From contig OU015495.1 of assembly GCA_907164885.2 (NCBI GenBank), positions 97,890,332 through 97,954,331 of the forward strand: a stretch of 64,000 bases of DNA, given 5' to 3'. The notes under the pieces are model-generated. The model saw nothing but the letters and a program-made list of their open reading frames with translations, was not told where the DNA came from and ran no database searches. The translations under genes were made by a program, and so were the position numbers. Origin of the DNA: Dolomedes plantarius. Taxonomy: Eukaryota; Arthropoda; Arachnida; Araneae; Dolomedidae. This document shows, one piece after another, positions 11,294 through 23,504 of the stretch (its first letter is position 1; every line of letters starts with the position of its first letter).

Positions 11294-12722
11294 CACCGCT
11301 AATTTTCTGTGGTATTCTCTTAACTATCAAATACATAGGATACTTCTAGTAAGCTTACAAGTAATGAACCGTACTTTATAGGGTTTATAACACAGTATAT
11401 TATAGTATTTGAAATGATATCGGCTGTTTCATTATACCAGTTTGTACGGAAACAAAATGGTCGTAGTTAAAGCATTTGAAAGAAAAAGCAAATTTCGTAA
11501 ATTCAATTCATAAAATTCAAAGAAATAAAATTGAAAAAGAATTTTTTGTTACTTACAAGTAGATAACGTCGCCTTAACGTAGATAACGTCGAAGATAACT
11601 CTTGATAACGTCGGATTCCATACACGGTCTGGAAAATTTAATCCAATTAAATATCTTTTAAACGTATTTGCCTTTTTATAATATCATACTGAAATAACAG
11701 CTATTAATCACATAAAACCTTCAAAAACTTTTACATTCCATAACTAAGCCCATCTATCCTAACTATGTCGTAAAATCTTTACAAACATTTCAGCAGTAAA
11801 ATAAAAAAGTTATATTTATAAAAGGATTTTTTAATCATATATCGTGCAAGACACTAGAAGAATAACTCTTAAATTTAAGTAAACGATTTCTATAAGAAAA
11901 AACTAACTGTTTGTCTTCAAGAAATCTTTTAAAAAAATCTAACTTGGCGCTTTCTTCTTCTAACAAAAACACGATCAACAAATATTTTCGTTTCTAAAAC
12001 AGCAGAGAGATGTTTTCTTTTCTTGACATACTTTGTGGTTGGGAAGATAATTAAAGTAAAACTAGAGAGTTTGAAAACTACATTAAGGAACTAAAATGAA
12101 GATTTCGGGATTTTGAAGAACTTTTCGGGAGTACCGAGAAAGGGAAAATAGACATTAAAGGCATCATTAAGATTTGCCGGAGAACAAAAATAATTTTTCT
12201 GCTATTTAGAACAGCTATATACCTGAAAAATATAGGAGTTAGCAAATAAAATATGCTACCTAAAGCTCTCTTTCATGAGAGGTCGTTTAAATAGTTTATT
12301 TCGTAAAGGTTATTATAAGGTCACATTGCATATCTGTTTTAAAACTTCCCGATCTCCTTTTTAAAGATCATAAAAATTTGCTTAGATAAAAATGGCTTGA
12401 AATGTTTACATAAGTGCAAATGAACTATTTCCTTCGTACATATTTGTATATAGATAGGAAAAAATCCTTAAAGTTACTTGAATATATCATGAAAATAAAA
12501 AGGCAATTTATTTATAGCTAGTTTAAAATATTAAAAAGTATTACAACTGCTTAGTACTTAGACTTCCCACTCATCTGAGAGTGTTGCTGTTTGTTGTTTA
12601 CCAATGTTGTTTACCTATGTTTACCCACTTTCGGGATGAGCAATGGGGCTTCGGGAGTCTTTTGGGGTCGCGTAATAAAGGCATTTGCACATGTCCGCGA
12701 AAATCGTTTGTTGCTTTCAATG
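11294..12722. other. AT-rich stretch, no gene; one dispersed repeat fragment
   Basis: Bases about 11955-12070 (ACGATCAACAAATATTTTCG and following) recur at 17957-18065, same orientation. The rest shows no gene or element ends. Around 12640-12720 lies sequence that may be the tail of the SINE that follows, but I could not place its end. Confidence 0.45.
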
Positions 12723-12985
12723 GGGGAACCATATAGGTGAACCAAAACCACCCTCTGGTTCCATCTCAATTTTAACCGAGTACTCCCAATGATGACATCT
12801 AGGGGGAGGGGGACTCGAACCTTTTCTCACCCTCACTGACTTCATAGACGGAATTTACGATTTAAGCTTTTAACGTGACCATATACGGCCTAGACACGAT
12901 GGTATTTAATGGCATCCGTCTGGATTCGAACCGATCACCCCCAGGTTCTAGCCCAATGCGCTGCCACCAGGCTACCACGGGCCCC
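12723..12985 (-). mobile_element. tRNA-derived SINE, family A, copy 1
   Basis: On the minus strand it starts at 12985 with GGGGCCCGTGGTAGCC, carries an A-box-like TGGTAGCCTGGTGG and a perfect B box GGTTCGAATCC, the internal RNA polymerase III promoter of a tRNA-derived SINE. The body includes GTGTCTAGGCCGTATATGG, matching the copies at 13719-14008 and 59528-59868. The 3' third differs from those copies and instead matches the fragment at 20636, so it belongs to a subfamily. The 3' boundary and target duplication were not found. Confidence 0.8.
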
Positions 12986-13718
12986 GTAATCTGAGATTGA
13001 GTAACTTATTTTCTATGTGCATATGTATACATGTGCATGGGGACTGTCCGAGTTTCACAGATGGGAAAATAAGACATAAAATGCAAATTGCCCGAAATTA
13101 TGTCCATACAGCTGATTGATTCATTTGTTGAACTCAGCATCGTAAACAAAGCCCTAATTGACATTACCGAATTAAAATTGAGATCTATTTAATCTTCATG
13201 ATTATTATGATGATTAGACTAATTAAATCACTATACGTAAGTCATTTAACTCTTTCAGGGGCAAAAACCTCCACCGTTTGTACGATGCAGATTTTTTCCG
13301 GATTTTTTTTAACCTAAAGAATCTTGAAAATTTTTCTAATTAAAGGTTGCAAAAGGTTTTTACTTCTTTAAACTGATAACAGAGGGCAGTACTAATCGTT
13401 TTTCTGTTCATTTAACTGGAATACATTGAATGCAAGTGAAAAAAGAGACTAGATTTAGACGTTTGCACTGTGCAACCGGCGCCCCTCAAACGGTTAAAAC
13501 TTCTGAATACTAATCTAATCTCTATTACTTTTTGGAAGAGACCTGGATTCTTCTGTTTAGAACGGATAATCGGAAGCTGAATGAATTTAGTTGCAATTGT
13601 TATAACCTCCCGAGCTTTGGCTTCCCGATATTGGCGCGGCCCATATCTCGAACATTTCGGGAAATGTAAAAATCAAACAGTGACGCTGAAATTAATACAT
13701 GATGGTATATGATTTACA

Positions 13719-14008
13719 GATCAAATACCGACAAGTGTCGTTAAATAATTAAGTGTCTAGGCCGGATATGGGCATGTTATATCCGTAGAGCGGAAAGTCC
13801 CTCTATGATGTCAGAGAGGGTGGTAGAGGGTACTATCTACTCAGATGTAGCTCCTAAGGATGTTCGGTCAAAATTGAGGTGGCACATGGTTAAATCGGAC
13901 TTCCACTCTAGTGCTACCATTATAAACCAGAGCCGTACCGCTCAGCCCACTAGCTCATATGGACCTGGTCTGGAATACTTCCGGATAGGGAGCATTAAAA
14001 ACAACAAC
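13719..14008 (+). mobile_element. tRNA-derived SINE, family A, copy 2, 5'-truncated
   Basis: Body sequence GTGTCTAGGCCGGATATGGG through TATAAACCAGAG and a tail of AAC-type repeats, matching 59528-59868 but lacking the tRNA-like head. It is bounded by direct repeats ATGATTTACA at 13709-13718 and 14009-14018, which look like its target-site duplication, so the 5' truncation happened at insertion. An 89-codon open frame across it (13805-14074) is not a gene. Confidence 0.82.
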
Positions 14009-14584
14009 ATGATTTACAAATGCGTTTTATGTATCACTTTATTCATATATAAGTATATACATGTTGTACTGTAACATGGAGGATGTATTATTCTAACCCT
14101 TTTGCGATACACAAAATTTTTCATTTTAACGTAGTATTACGTTCCTCCATAACGGTCCTCCGGAAAGCAAAATTTCAGACGCTAAAACCGTCCGTCGTCG
14201 CGACTGATAATTTTGGCAGCGCACAAACTCATTCTGTATCGCTTGGGGAAGCAGTAAACTGTTAAACAGAAAAGTACTAAAATGTGTCAAAATTTTGACA
14301 TATTGTAGCGTAATGAAAGTATGGGGTTATTTTTCCCAAGACCTCACAGGAACACAGCTGCATGTTTCGGGATACCATTTTCCAGTTCTCATCGAACGAA
14401 CACATGTGCGAATTAAAAAAAACGATGCCAGCGAATGCCGCCAGAATTTTTAGCCTGAAAGTTAAGCCCATGCATATCGGGTTCTCAAGCAAGCGTCTCC
14501 CACCATAGTCGTAAAGCTGTCTTTCTTAGCAATAGCTTCATGCGAGTTGACATCGGCGGGCCATAAAGATGGCTTAACTATGTA

Positions 14585-14833
14585 TTGCTACGAAGAACTG
14601 TCACCACAGGGCTGCCGGCCCCCTCTCTGAAAAACAGACGCATTTTCTTGGAATTGGGAGAGTCACCGACAAAGAAAACACCACGAGATATAGTCAGAGA
14701 GTTGGAGAATTTGAAAGAGATGCTTGATATGACGCGCCCGGGATTTTTAAGCTCATGTTTGGGACTAACTGGGTCCCGGAGCGAGCGTTGGGAATCTGCG
14801 CTTAAATTAATTGAATATGTTGTAATTGTCTAA
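14585..14833 (+). other. 82-codon open frame, unrecognised
   Basis: Lies inside the insertion that splits repeat D. The predicted peptide has a charged, helix-prone middle (PRDIVRELENLKEMLDM) and is less AT-biased than its surroundings, so it could be the remnant of a coding region. I recognise no domain. No splice or promoter context supports it as a gene. Confidence 0.2.
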
Positions 14834-14994
14834 TGTTTAATTTTTTTGTAAATTAATTTTCCTGTTACGTTTTTGTTTTAAAATTGGCCTTATCATTATA
14901 ATTAGGACTCTGTCTTTCTTGGTCATGAATTCAATAGTAGTAAATTTAAAAAAACCTCAGAGAATTAATTGCCATATCAATCTATCGTGATACC

Positions 14995-15060
14995 ACAATA
15001 TATATACGTACATATATATAGATACATATATACATAACATATACATACGTATATACATAC
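14995..15060. repeat. TA/TACA low-complexity tract
   Basis: Alternating TATA, TACA and TACG tetranucleotides; sits at the right end of the insertion in repeat D. Confidence 0.85.
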
Positions 15061-15137
15061 AAAAGAGGTAAGCAACGATAAGTAATCCTACGTTAATAAC
15101 TGGCGGTAGTTTCGTTAGAAGAGACTACCTAAAACTT

Positions 15138-15544
15138 TTTTTTTTGAAAAAGCTTAAATGTTTCGACGTTACACCTCTGGAGCCATTATCATAACGTTGA
15201 AAATTAGAAACCAGAGCCATTTAGGCCAATGGCAGAAATTTCTAAATAAGCGATCAAAATTAATGTTGAGTTAACAGTTTATGGAATATTTGATGAATTA
15301 ATAAGGCGACCACAAAATGTCAAGAGTATGTCATCTTCTGAAGCCCCTCACACGACATTTTTCTAGAATTTTCTGTTGTTTTCTCTATGTCAAAGAGCTT
15401 ACTGATCCTCAGTTTGTGAATTATCCGTTAAGGAAATCACATCTGATATTCCTTGGCCTGATGAAGAACTACATTAGTCAGATCGAGTCGCAACTCATTT
15501 GATTTTATTACGGATTTTAAGAAACTGTGTTGTGCTGTTATGTT
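15138..15544. other. No gene recognised
   Basis: A 61-codon frame at 15317-15502 has no recognisable motif. Confidence 0.4.
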
Positions 15545-15552
15545 CTCTGGTG

Positions 15553-16054
15553 CAGGCCCTGATTTTCCATTAGGCCCGGTAGGCCCGGGCCTAAGGGACC
15601 CCGAATGTTGGGAGTCCCCCCCCAAAAAATTTTAATTTTAAAAGGAAAAAAAGAAAAAAAATCCCAATATATTATTTTTTTTATTTTACCTTTTTTAATA
15701 GCAATTTTTTTTATATATCCTTTCAAATTTGATTGATTGATTGGTTCATCATATGTATAGTTATATGTATAGTTCATCATATGTATGTTATAGTGTATAT
15801 AAGGATTAATAAGATTTTCTGGTTGCATTGTATTGGTGTTTTAATGATGAAATTAATATGTTGTATTGCTTTTTGTTATTTGATAATGTTCTGGGCTTCT
15901 ACGCTTCAAATAACCAATCCTTGGTAAAATGGTACTTTCACAATGATTCATGATTTTTTTGTGTCAATTTTGGAAATTTTACGTCCACATCAGTGTTAGG
16001 GGGCCCGCATCCCAAGTTGTGCCTATAGTCAAGAATTTTCTAAATCGGGCCCTG
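15553..16054 (+). mobile_element. hAT-type MITE, family A, copy 2
   Basis: A 502-bp element, the inverted counterpart of 2140-2615. Ends are CAGGCCCTGATTTTCC and, inward from the right, CAGGGCCCGATTTAG. Flanking 8-bp repeats are CTCTGGTG (15545-15552) and CTCTGGTC (16055-16062), one mismatch. It carries the family's internal CATCATATGTATAG direct repeats. No coding capacity. Confidence 0.87.
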
Positions 16055-16062
16055 CTCTGGTC

Positions 16063-17124
16063 TGATAAGTGGCATAGTCTGTTTCAACATCAGGCCATTA
16101 AATCTGTTCATCTCTTCACCAATACATGTTTTTATCGATAGTTAGCAGTAGGTAATGTATACCCGGGTATCCGGAGGAAATTATTGGAAACGAAAACCCA
16201 GTTCCAATGGTTGTAGAAATGGGTATTCGAAAGTAGTAAACCTTAGGTTTAAAAAACAACATTTAATGGAGATAATCAATCTTACTATGCTTCGCAATTT
16301 AGCTCTATCTAGATCTTTGGAACTCTTTGTCGTAAGCTACAATATTAACCAGTAGATCCTCTTCAACCATCTCAGAAGTAATGCTTTCCTGCTGTCAAAA
16401 GATATGCCGTCCAGTGTCATTTGTTTTAATTTATTTATTTCACATAAAATTTTCAAAAGAAATTTAATTTAGTGCAGTTATAAACCGCAAAAATGCAGTG
16501 TATTTCATGTTATTTAAAATAAAGCAATCTAAATCTTCTATGATTTTCTAATCCAGTGGCAAACTGAAAATAAAAATATAAAATATAAAAAAGGGAAAAA
16601 AAGCGAGCCAGAATTCGGTAGTTTCTGGTTTTAGAACCCATTTTCTTAAATTAAGTTATTTTTTCCTTACCTGGTAAACTAAAATCATTAACATTATAAT
16701 TGAATATAGTTTTTCATCTATATTTAAAGCAAATGTTTTGTGGTTCTTGTATTATTCGAAACCCGGTAATACCCGGTTCTGTAAAAAAACTTAAGAACCG
16801 ACGCCCGGTTCTGAATTTTTAGTACGGTTCTGTAGTTCCTAGTTAGCAATAAACAACGAAAAGAGAATGCTAACAAACTTTTCTGCGGTTATACTTCTGA
16901 CATGGCTGAAGCCAATGATCTTATCGTCGGATTAATGTTGAGGGAAAATAAACAACGGCTGTAAATAATCATCTGGCGTGACGACACAAAAACAAGCCAC
17001 TTTATTTTAACACACATATAGATAGAAATCAAAACAGCATCGCAATGTTATTCTGGCAGAGCTAAAAAGGACACAACCATCTTAATTTCGATTCCAAACT
17101 AATTCTACAGAAAAACAAAACATT
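16063..17124. other. No gene recognised
   Basis: Contains small clusters of CCCGGTTCTG-like motifs near 16760-16850 and CCCGGGTATCCGG near 16163, whose meaning I cannot assign. Otherwise AT-rich without frames. Confidence 0.4.
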
Positions 17125-17536
17125 ATAATTACAAGATAAAAAGAACTTTTTATATACCATGTTTTTAAATTTTCTGTTGAATCATATAAACTTGACAATT
17201 CTATGTATTAATAAATACTTATTTAAAATTTTTTGATGAATTATCCCATCAACTTGAAAGAAAATTAAATTAATTGGAAGTTAACTTGCATATAACTTTT
17301 CGTTCCCGTTCCAGCCAATAGATGGCTGCACAAATCTACAAAACAAAAATAACTGAAAATTAATTTAATTCTGCTTAAAGATGGTTAAAAGTATTAAAAA
17401 ATGCATTGTCATCGTGTTCTGAGCTATTCTAAAAGTTTCAAATGTCGATCTAGTCGGGAAGTTAGTTAAAAATCGATTGCAAGATTTGTACTTGACAAAC
17501 ACACAAACAAGAAAGCAAGTTAATAAAAACATGGTA
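17125..17536 (+). repeat. Dispersed repeat B, copy 1
   Basis: About 410 bp matching 55554-56005 in the same orientation, including ACTTTTTATATACCATG, CATTGTCATCGTGTTCTGAG and the ending AGTTAATAAAAACATGGTAA. The end, with ACAAACACACAAACAAG, resembles the 3' tail of a non-LTR retrotransposon, but no reverse transcriptase is nearby. The copies differ by many substitutions and a 25-bp indel. Confidence 0.8.
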
Positions 17537-19849
17537 ACTAGGAATTGCCATTCTATGAATTACAAAACTATGAAAATTACGATTACATTGCACTGACATC
17601 TAGGGGCGAAAGAATAAACTATAAGTACTTTCAAACAACTTCCATTCTCGAAATGAATCACGATTTTATATATTCCTTTAATTTATACATACATATAACC
17701 ACTTCATTCGCAGTAAATAACCCATTAATTAACAAAAAAATGCTCCTTTCAACATCAATATTTAAGCTACTTCCATATCTTTAAGAGCTTTAAAACCTTA
17801 TAAAAACAGAATAGAACACACAATAGCGAAGAATTTCAGTTATTTCAAGAAAAGATTTCTTTTCAAAATGAAGTAAATAAACTCTCTCGCGCTGGGGACT
17901 GGCACAAAATAAAGAAAAAGAAAAGCTTTAAATTTACTCTTTCCACTAAGGGAAGCACGATCAACAAATATTTTCATTCCTTAACTAGAGAAACATCTTT
18001 TTTTTCTTTCTTTCTTTCTGTTCCAGACATAATTGTGGTTGAAGGGATAATTAACGTAAAAATGCCCTGTAAGGGAGGGGGCTGCAGAGAGTAATGACAA
18101 ATGTATTTTAGACATCATTAGGTCCAGGAATTGAGTTAAATTTACTCGGTTATCCCTCACTGCGCATTTTAACAGTAATGACGGTATTGTTGGGCGCTGA
18201 CTTTTATTTTATTTTTTTTAATTCTTAAAAGGAGCTCCTTTTTCAGCCGCTTTTAAAATGTGTTTAAATAAATATTAGTGTATTTAGAGTATAAATATTT
18301 GAGTATTTAAATATTTGTTGAAACACTTATCTAAACGGAAATCAGGCTATTAAATAAAGCCTTATTCAACATTTCTGCTGAAATGCGATAGCAGATTGTG
18401 TATGTGTGTGCGTAAATGAGAGAGTGGGACAGTTTAATTTTTACTTTCTAAACTTAATATTTTTTCTATATGATAACACCTAAACTCTGTAATTGTCTTT
18501 CCCACAAACACAACGTACAATTTACGAGTAGAGACAAACATACACCGTACACACGACGTGCATTTTTACGATATAGTTAATTACTTGTTTTATTTTTATT
18601 CTAAGATATATTTCTTTCGGCGTTTGTTTTGAACGCATTTGCAAGCAACAATTAAATATGAGCAGTTGTATAACCAATGTTCTTACGATAGGAGGCCAAT
18701 ATTTACATTTACATGGTGTACCAATCGGCCTTGAATCTAGGTTTCGCACTACTAATGGGCATCTTATCAATACATAGTCGGCTAAAGTGCCAACAGACTA
18801 ATAGTCTAGTCAAATTAAGATTTGACCTGGGCAAAATTACTTCACAAGCGAGTGAAGTGGTATTCAACGCAACAAATCTTGCCTTTTAACATATCTAAAA
18901 TCGGACAAAATCCGACCATGGGAACGGAAGTTGTGGTTCAACTGCGCTTCCTGGATCAAGCCTTCTAAAGCAGTTCTAAGCAAGTCTTCTAAAGCAAGTC
19001 TTCTTAGCAAGTCTATCTGTGCACGCATTTTACCAACTGGCGAACATGAAGTAGCTGATTGGTTAGTAGAAAGTCGGAAGAAAAGGATTCAGGATCTGTG
19101 AGATCTATAACTATAGTTTGGGTTTTCTTTTCCTGAAAGGATTAACTCCGCATTAAAGAGCTCGTTTTAGAGAAGGCTATAGATGAAAATATAATAGAGA
19201 AAGGAAATTTAGGAGACAATTATTTTTGAATTGTTTACGTTTTAATAATGTTTTTGCCTTGGCAAGCCAAGTATTATTTTTTTCTTTTTTTTTTTTTAAG
19301 TTTTTAATGAAAGAGAAAAGGCAACACTAAGTTATTAAAGAAAAGATGGCTCTTGGACTTTTCCTTTTAGTAGGGTCATCATGGTCATAATCTGATAGTT
19401 TTTTCAGTAAATCTTTGTTGAGTTATTAAAATTAATTGCAACATTTTGAGAAAATTTCGAATAGTAAGTGGCGCAAGCTCCCTGCAGATCTCAACATTTC
19501 TAAAAAAAATTTCGAAAGTGGAACTTCTCTTCATTTTTACTGGTGACTGAAAAAGTGCAATACTCCATCCCAGTTCGGAAAGAACCATCGTCAATCATGA
19601 ATCGTGGTACAAAACTTAAAGCGTGCTTATCGGCCATGCCTTGCAGAGGACCACCTAGGACCAAGACTTCTGGGTACACTAGACGCATATATATTTCAAA
19701 ATATCACTAAAGTATTTAAATATTCATAAAAACCACTTGTTTAAATGGGAAACTAATAGTTAAAAACCAAATATTTTCAACATTCATATTGAAAATCATG
19801 CCAGATTATACATGCGCGTGTAAAAGATTTTTCATTTTTCCAACGCGGC
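17537..19849. other. No gene; small repeats
   Basis: Bases 17957-18065 repeat the 11955-12070 sequence. Around 18960-19015 the motif AAGCAAGTCTTCT is repeated three to four times. 19265-19300 is T-rich. No reading frame with a recognisable product. Confidence 0.45.
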
Positions 19850-20266
19850 AGCTACATTATCTTTCAACATTCACCCCGTAGCAACCCGCAAAACCTTGTG
19901 CGACAGTCACTTGCGGCAAGGGATTCAAGAAACATCTGCCGGGCTGAAGAAACGAACAATGATCCCCTTCCCCGTCGAATTCTAACATTAATTGGGTCTG
20001 GGATCTTAAGCCCGCGCGTCTGATCTTTCCCGAAAGCTTGGGAAGATCTGTGTTAAAAATCATCGACCACCTTGGTACTCCTAAACCTGTCACTTGGTGG
20101 CCATTATACACAGATTTTGACGTTACAGAAGACATTAGTTTTCACTTAACGACCCATCGGATCGATCAAAGACGCGGTCTGTCATCAGGCGTTAATCCCA
20201 CTCTCCCCTCTCGAAAACAGGCGTTTTCTCGGAAGGACTCGCAAGTCGCTGAAAAGGAATTCTCTG
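19850..20266. other. GC-richer stretch with overlapping unrecognised frames
   Basis: Less AT-biased than its surroundings. A 92-codon minus-strand frame (19857-20135) and a plus-strand frame (20038 onward) overlap. Neither peptide has a domain I recognise. It could be an old gene or element fragment; I see no splice sites that would make an exon convincing. Confidence 0.25.
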
Positions 20267-20268
20267 CA

Positions 20269-20269
<1 letters not shown>

Positions 20270-20311
<42 letters not shown>
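20270..20311. repeat. (TA)n microsatellite
   Basis: About 21 AT dinucleotides. Confidence 0.97.
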
Positions 20312-20316
<5 letters not shown>

Positions 20317-20635
20317 CAGATCTGGACCGGCCACACGAACTCTGCCTCCTGAAAACTACACTAGTTGAGAGCAGAAGCCGCTGTTAAAATATTTAGTAAC
20401 CAAACATCTCGTTCAGCTGTAATTTGTTCAAATCGAGGTTAAATCTGTTAAGTTTTAGTTCCATATTAAATTTGTTAAGTTTTACGAAAATTCTGGCCTG
20501 TTTATCAAATCAACAGAAACCACTCGGACATTGCTTACTATTTGCCACGAATTCGATCAGAATAGGGGAACGCCTCGCCCCAGTCGACAGAAGTTGTTAC
20601 AACCCACTACACCGGGAAGTTCTTGGTTTCTTGTA

Positions 20636-20790
20636 ACGGGGGCACACTATAGGTGAACCAACATTGACTCCTCGTGCAATTTCAGTTTAGATAGAGCAAC
20701 ACCAAGGGTGATATCTCAGGATCTCGTACCCTTCTCCAAATATTTTTTCCCCTCAGTACCGAATATCTAGGGTGCGTCTGACCTTGTGCG
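20636..20790 (-). mobile_element. SINE family A fragment
   Basis: CTATAGGTGAACCAA and the following TTTCAGTTTA...GATATC...CCTTCTC...CCTCA order matches the 3' half of the SINE at 12723-12985 in the same orientation. Strongly diverged; the tRNA-like head is absent. Confidence 0.55.
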
Positions 20791-20912
20791 TGTAATAGAG
20801 AGAGAAAAATATTTTTTTCTTTCTTTTCTAAATTTTAGGTGGCCTGGCACTCAAAATTCTCAAAAAAATATTTTATTGGCTTAAATTATATTTTTCGGCT
20901 TTTAAATTTAAA

Positions 20913-21516
20913 CTAGTTGGTACCCGTCAAAACATGACGGCTAGATAGTAAATAAATGTACTAATATACAAATTATGCTCAACACATTATTGCCAAATGT
21001 TGAAAATCATAATAATGCTCAGAAACAAATTAATGTATTTAAACGGCATCGTGCTTAGTGAGTAACTAAAGCCAGATTTAAAAATGTCACTGAGCATGCG
21101 CAGAAAGCAATTTTTTAAAATTATAAATTATCGCTAATTAAACAGCACGAAATAAACGATTTCCATCAGGTTTAATCTTATATTTCACAAACATAATTAT
21201 CATAAAAATAAAAATGGCAGAAAGAGATCTAGAGAGACTTCTTGGAATAAAAGTGTTTATCATTCAAACATGTCACTGAGCATGCGCAAAAACAGTGAGT
21301 TTCTAAAGCAGATTTAAACATGCCCTTAAGCATGCGCAGAAATCAAATTTTAATAGTAAATTATCGCTAATTAATAGAAATTGCGGTTACAAAAACCAAA
21401 TTTGACAAATCTACAGATTACAATCTTTAGTTTAAGACTAAAATGAAGTAAATTGATGCATTAGTTTTCTCTCACGGACTGCCCAAAATGTTGACTTAGC
21501 AACTTGAATATATAGA
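20913..21516 (-). mobile_element. Non-autonomous Helitron
   Basis: Read on the minus strand it begins TCTATATATTCAAG at 21516 and ends with the stem-loop CCGTCATGTTTTGACGG, then GTACCAA and CTAG at 20913. It sits between A and T, the Helitron target. The 6-bp perfect stem, about 7 bases before CTAG, is the canonical 3' signal. The 604-bp body carries direct repeats of GAGCATGCGCA and ATTATCGCTAATTAA. No Rep/helicase coding sequence; it would depend on an autonomous Helitron. Confidence 0.88.
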
Positions 21517-22309
21517 TAACAAAATTGTCCGATATTGATCATTTTATGCTGCGCTGTCTATGCGTACCCTATTGTACATCTGCACTCGTTTTGTATATTT
21601 CTAGATGAAATTTTTCAATGATATGCCCTGTTTAACCCTTCAGCAGGCGCGCCATTTTTTTGGAACACCAGCAGGCGCGTGTGGCACGAAATGCAACGTC
21701 TCTTTCAACCTTGAATATTCCTTTTCCAATAAACCTTTTTTTTTTCAAATTGAAAATAACAATCTGCTTTTTTTATGACAAGATATGAAATGTCGATAAT
21801 ACTGAGATATATTTATAATTAAAGGCCAAAGAATGCAGATACAGTCGCAAAATTTCAAAACTGTCCGGTTTATTGGATCTAAGGACAACTTGCGAATGGA
21901 TTCCTATTATGTCCAAAAACTTAAAAAAAAAAAAAAAAATTGTGCGGTCGGGGGACCCCCGTCAGGAACGAAGTTCCTTACTTTATTTTTTCAACTCTAA
22001 ACGTGATTTAATATGTAGATTTTTACTGATTATATTAGTGTATTTTTGTCACGCCAAAAAGCGCAGCCCTCTTTTATTCAACCAACTTTCTCTATATATA
22101 TTTTATTAAAATTAAAAATTTTAATATATAAATTAATTATTTTTATTAAAATTAAAAACTTTAATATATAAATTAATTATTTTGATTTAGATGTTATCTA
22201 GCATAATTTTTAATCGGATTAATTTTATTATTTAATCACCAACAAAAATAAATTAATGACACAATATAAATCCCTCGTGAATTAAAACAATGACAAACAT
22301 AAAATAAGT

Positions 22310-23080
22310 TTAAACAGAAAGAGGCGATTCCATAGGGACGGTATGAAATCTTTCAAGTAAAGCATTTCCAATTGGTCGAAGTTTATATAAACAATCATGC
22401 TGATGGTCATCATGTGATGGTTGTTTACTGTTGTCATTAAAATGTAGAAATTCTCTTATCTTTTCAAAGCGTTTTAATGACATACATTCTTTTATTACAT
22501 CATTGTCTTTGGCAGGTGACCAATATGGCCTAGTGTTTGGTACATGTACAATAGATATCATTATACAAATTCCAATGTATTGTTTAATTTCTAAATTCGT
22601 TACATTAACACACTTTTCTGGGTTTTTTTGCACACTGAATAAATTTGTTTCTTGAACTATATGCTCAATCAAATCTTCTGTAAAAAGATAACTAAAAAAA
22701 ATTAGTGGTGTGTTTAAATTCATAATTTCTGGAGAGAGATTCTCGTCACCTCGGAATAAAATTAGATCATCATTTAGAAGTAAATTAGTTTTCTTCCAGT
22801 TGATTGCAGGCTTTGTTCTCCCTATATTATTTCTATTAGTTTTTGGCATGTTCCCACCATTAGGCAGATCAAGAACATTGCTATTATCAAGTAATGATAC
22901 CTCATCTTCCGAATCACTACTACCATCAAAAATTTCATCACAAACTTTGTTTGGTTTATAATTAGGATCACCTGTGCTGCCATCGCTTTCTGAATCAGAT
23001 CCATCTTCACTATGATCACTCCACGATCTGTTCATAATTTCCCCAATTTCTTTCTGTGTTAAAAACTTTCTTCCCGCCAT
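22310..23080 (-). pseudogene. piggyBac transposase (PGBD-like), truncated before catalytic core
   Basis: From the ATG at 23080 (MAGRKFLTQKEIGEIM) about 256 codons are open. An acidic, serine-rich N-terminus (DHSEDGSDSESDGS) precedes the family's N-terminal domain: LNTPLIFFSYLFTEDLIEHI, NVTNLEIKQYIGICIMI, YWSPAKDNDVIKECMSLKRF and CLYKLRPIGNALLERF. The frame ends MESPLSV and then TAA; in piggyBac transposases the next residues hold the first catalytic aspartate, so the whole RNase H-like core is missing (usual length is near 550-600 residues). An upstream in-frame ATG at 23143 adds 21 unconvincing residues. The DNA left of 22310 is AT-rich and unrelated. An internal deletion or rearrangement is the simplest cause. 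Confidence 0.85.
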
Positions 23081-23504
23081 TTCCTTAAAAAAAATGGCGT
23101 AAGCACACCATGTATCATTTTTTATACATAAAATTGAAATCATACTTGATTTTTTTATAAAAGATTAAAGAAGTGTTTTATTAATAATTATAAAAGCTAC
23201 GTACCTCTAAAATATATTTATAAAACTTTCAAAGATGTAAACTGACTTAAAAATGCGGAAAATATAGCCAAGACAGGTCTGGTATGAATTGAACGGCTAT
23301 TTTTTACTGAGATCGCAGTTGTATTCCTGCAGCCATCTATCCTACGAAAATGTAACTAACAGTGATCAAAAGCTTTGCTATGATGTTTCAAAATTGATAC
23401 AAGGTGCATAAGTGGATAAAAAATATTTCTTTTGAATATAAAGGGGAAAAATAACTTATGTATCAAATTTGATACAGTATGCAGTGAGGGGTTTTAAAAT
23501 TGCC

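Larger units (their letters stand above)
14124..15137 (+). repeat. Dispersed repeat D, copy interrupted by about 770 bp
   Basis: Bases 14124-14290 (TTTTAACGTAGTATTACGTT to the AACAGAAAAGT stretch) and 15060-15137 (CGATAAGTAATCCTACG to GAAGAGACTACCT) match consecutive parts of the uninterrupted copy at 51671-51892. The DNA between, about 14291-15059, is therefore an insertion or, less likely, was lost from the other copy. Class unknown; no ends or coding motif identified. Confidence 0.7.

Noticed and set aside
18150..18180. CCCTCACTGCGCATTTTAAC resembling the outer end near the piggyBac pseudogene (about 23475-23500)
   Set aside because: Only a short match, no TTAA next to it and no partner end.
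20038..20352. 104-codon frame ending in IYIYIY
   Set aside because: The end is a translated (TA)n microsatellite and the start has no recognisable domain.
23478..23502. AACCCCTCACTGCATACTG next to TTAA (minus strand) as a piggyBac terminal repeat
   Set aside because: Plausible for the truncated transposase, but no matching left end was found, so the element was not delimited.
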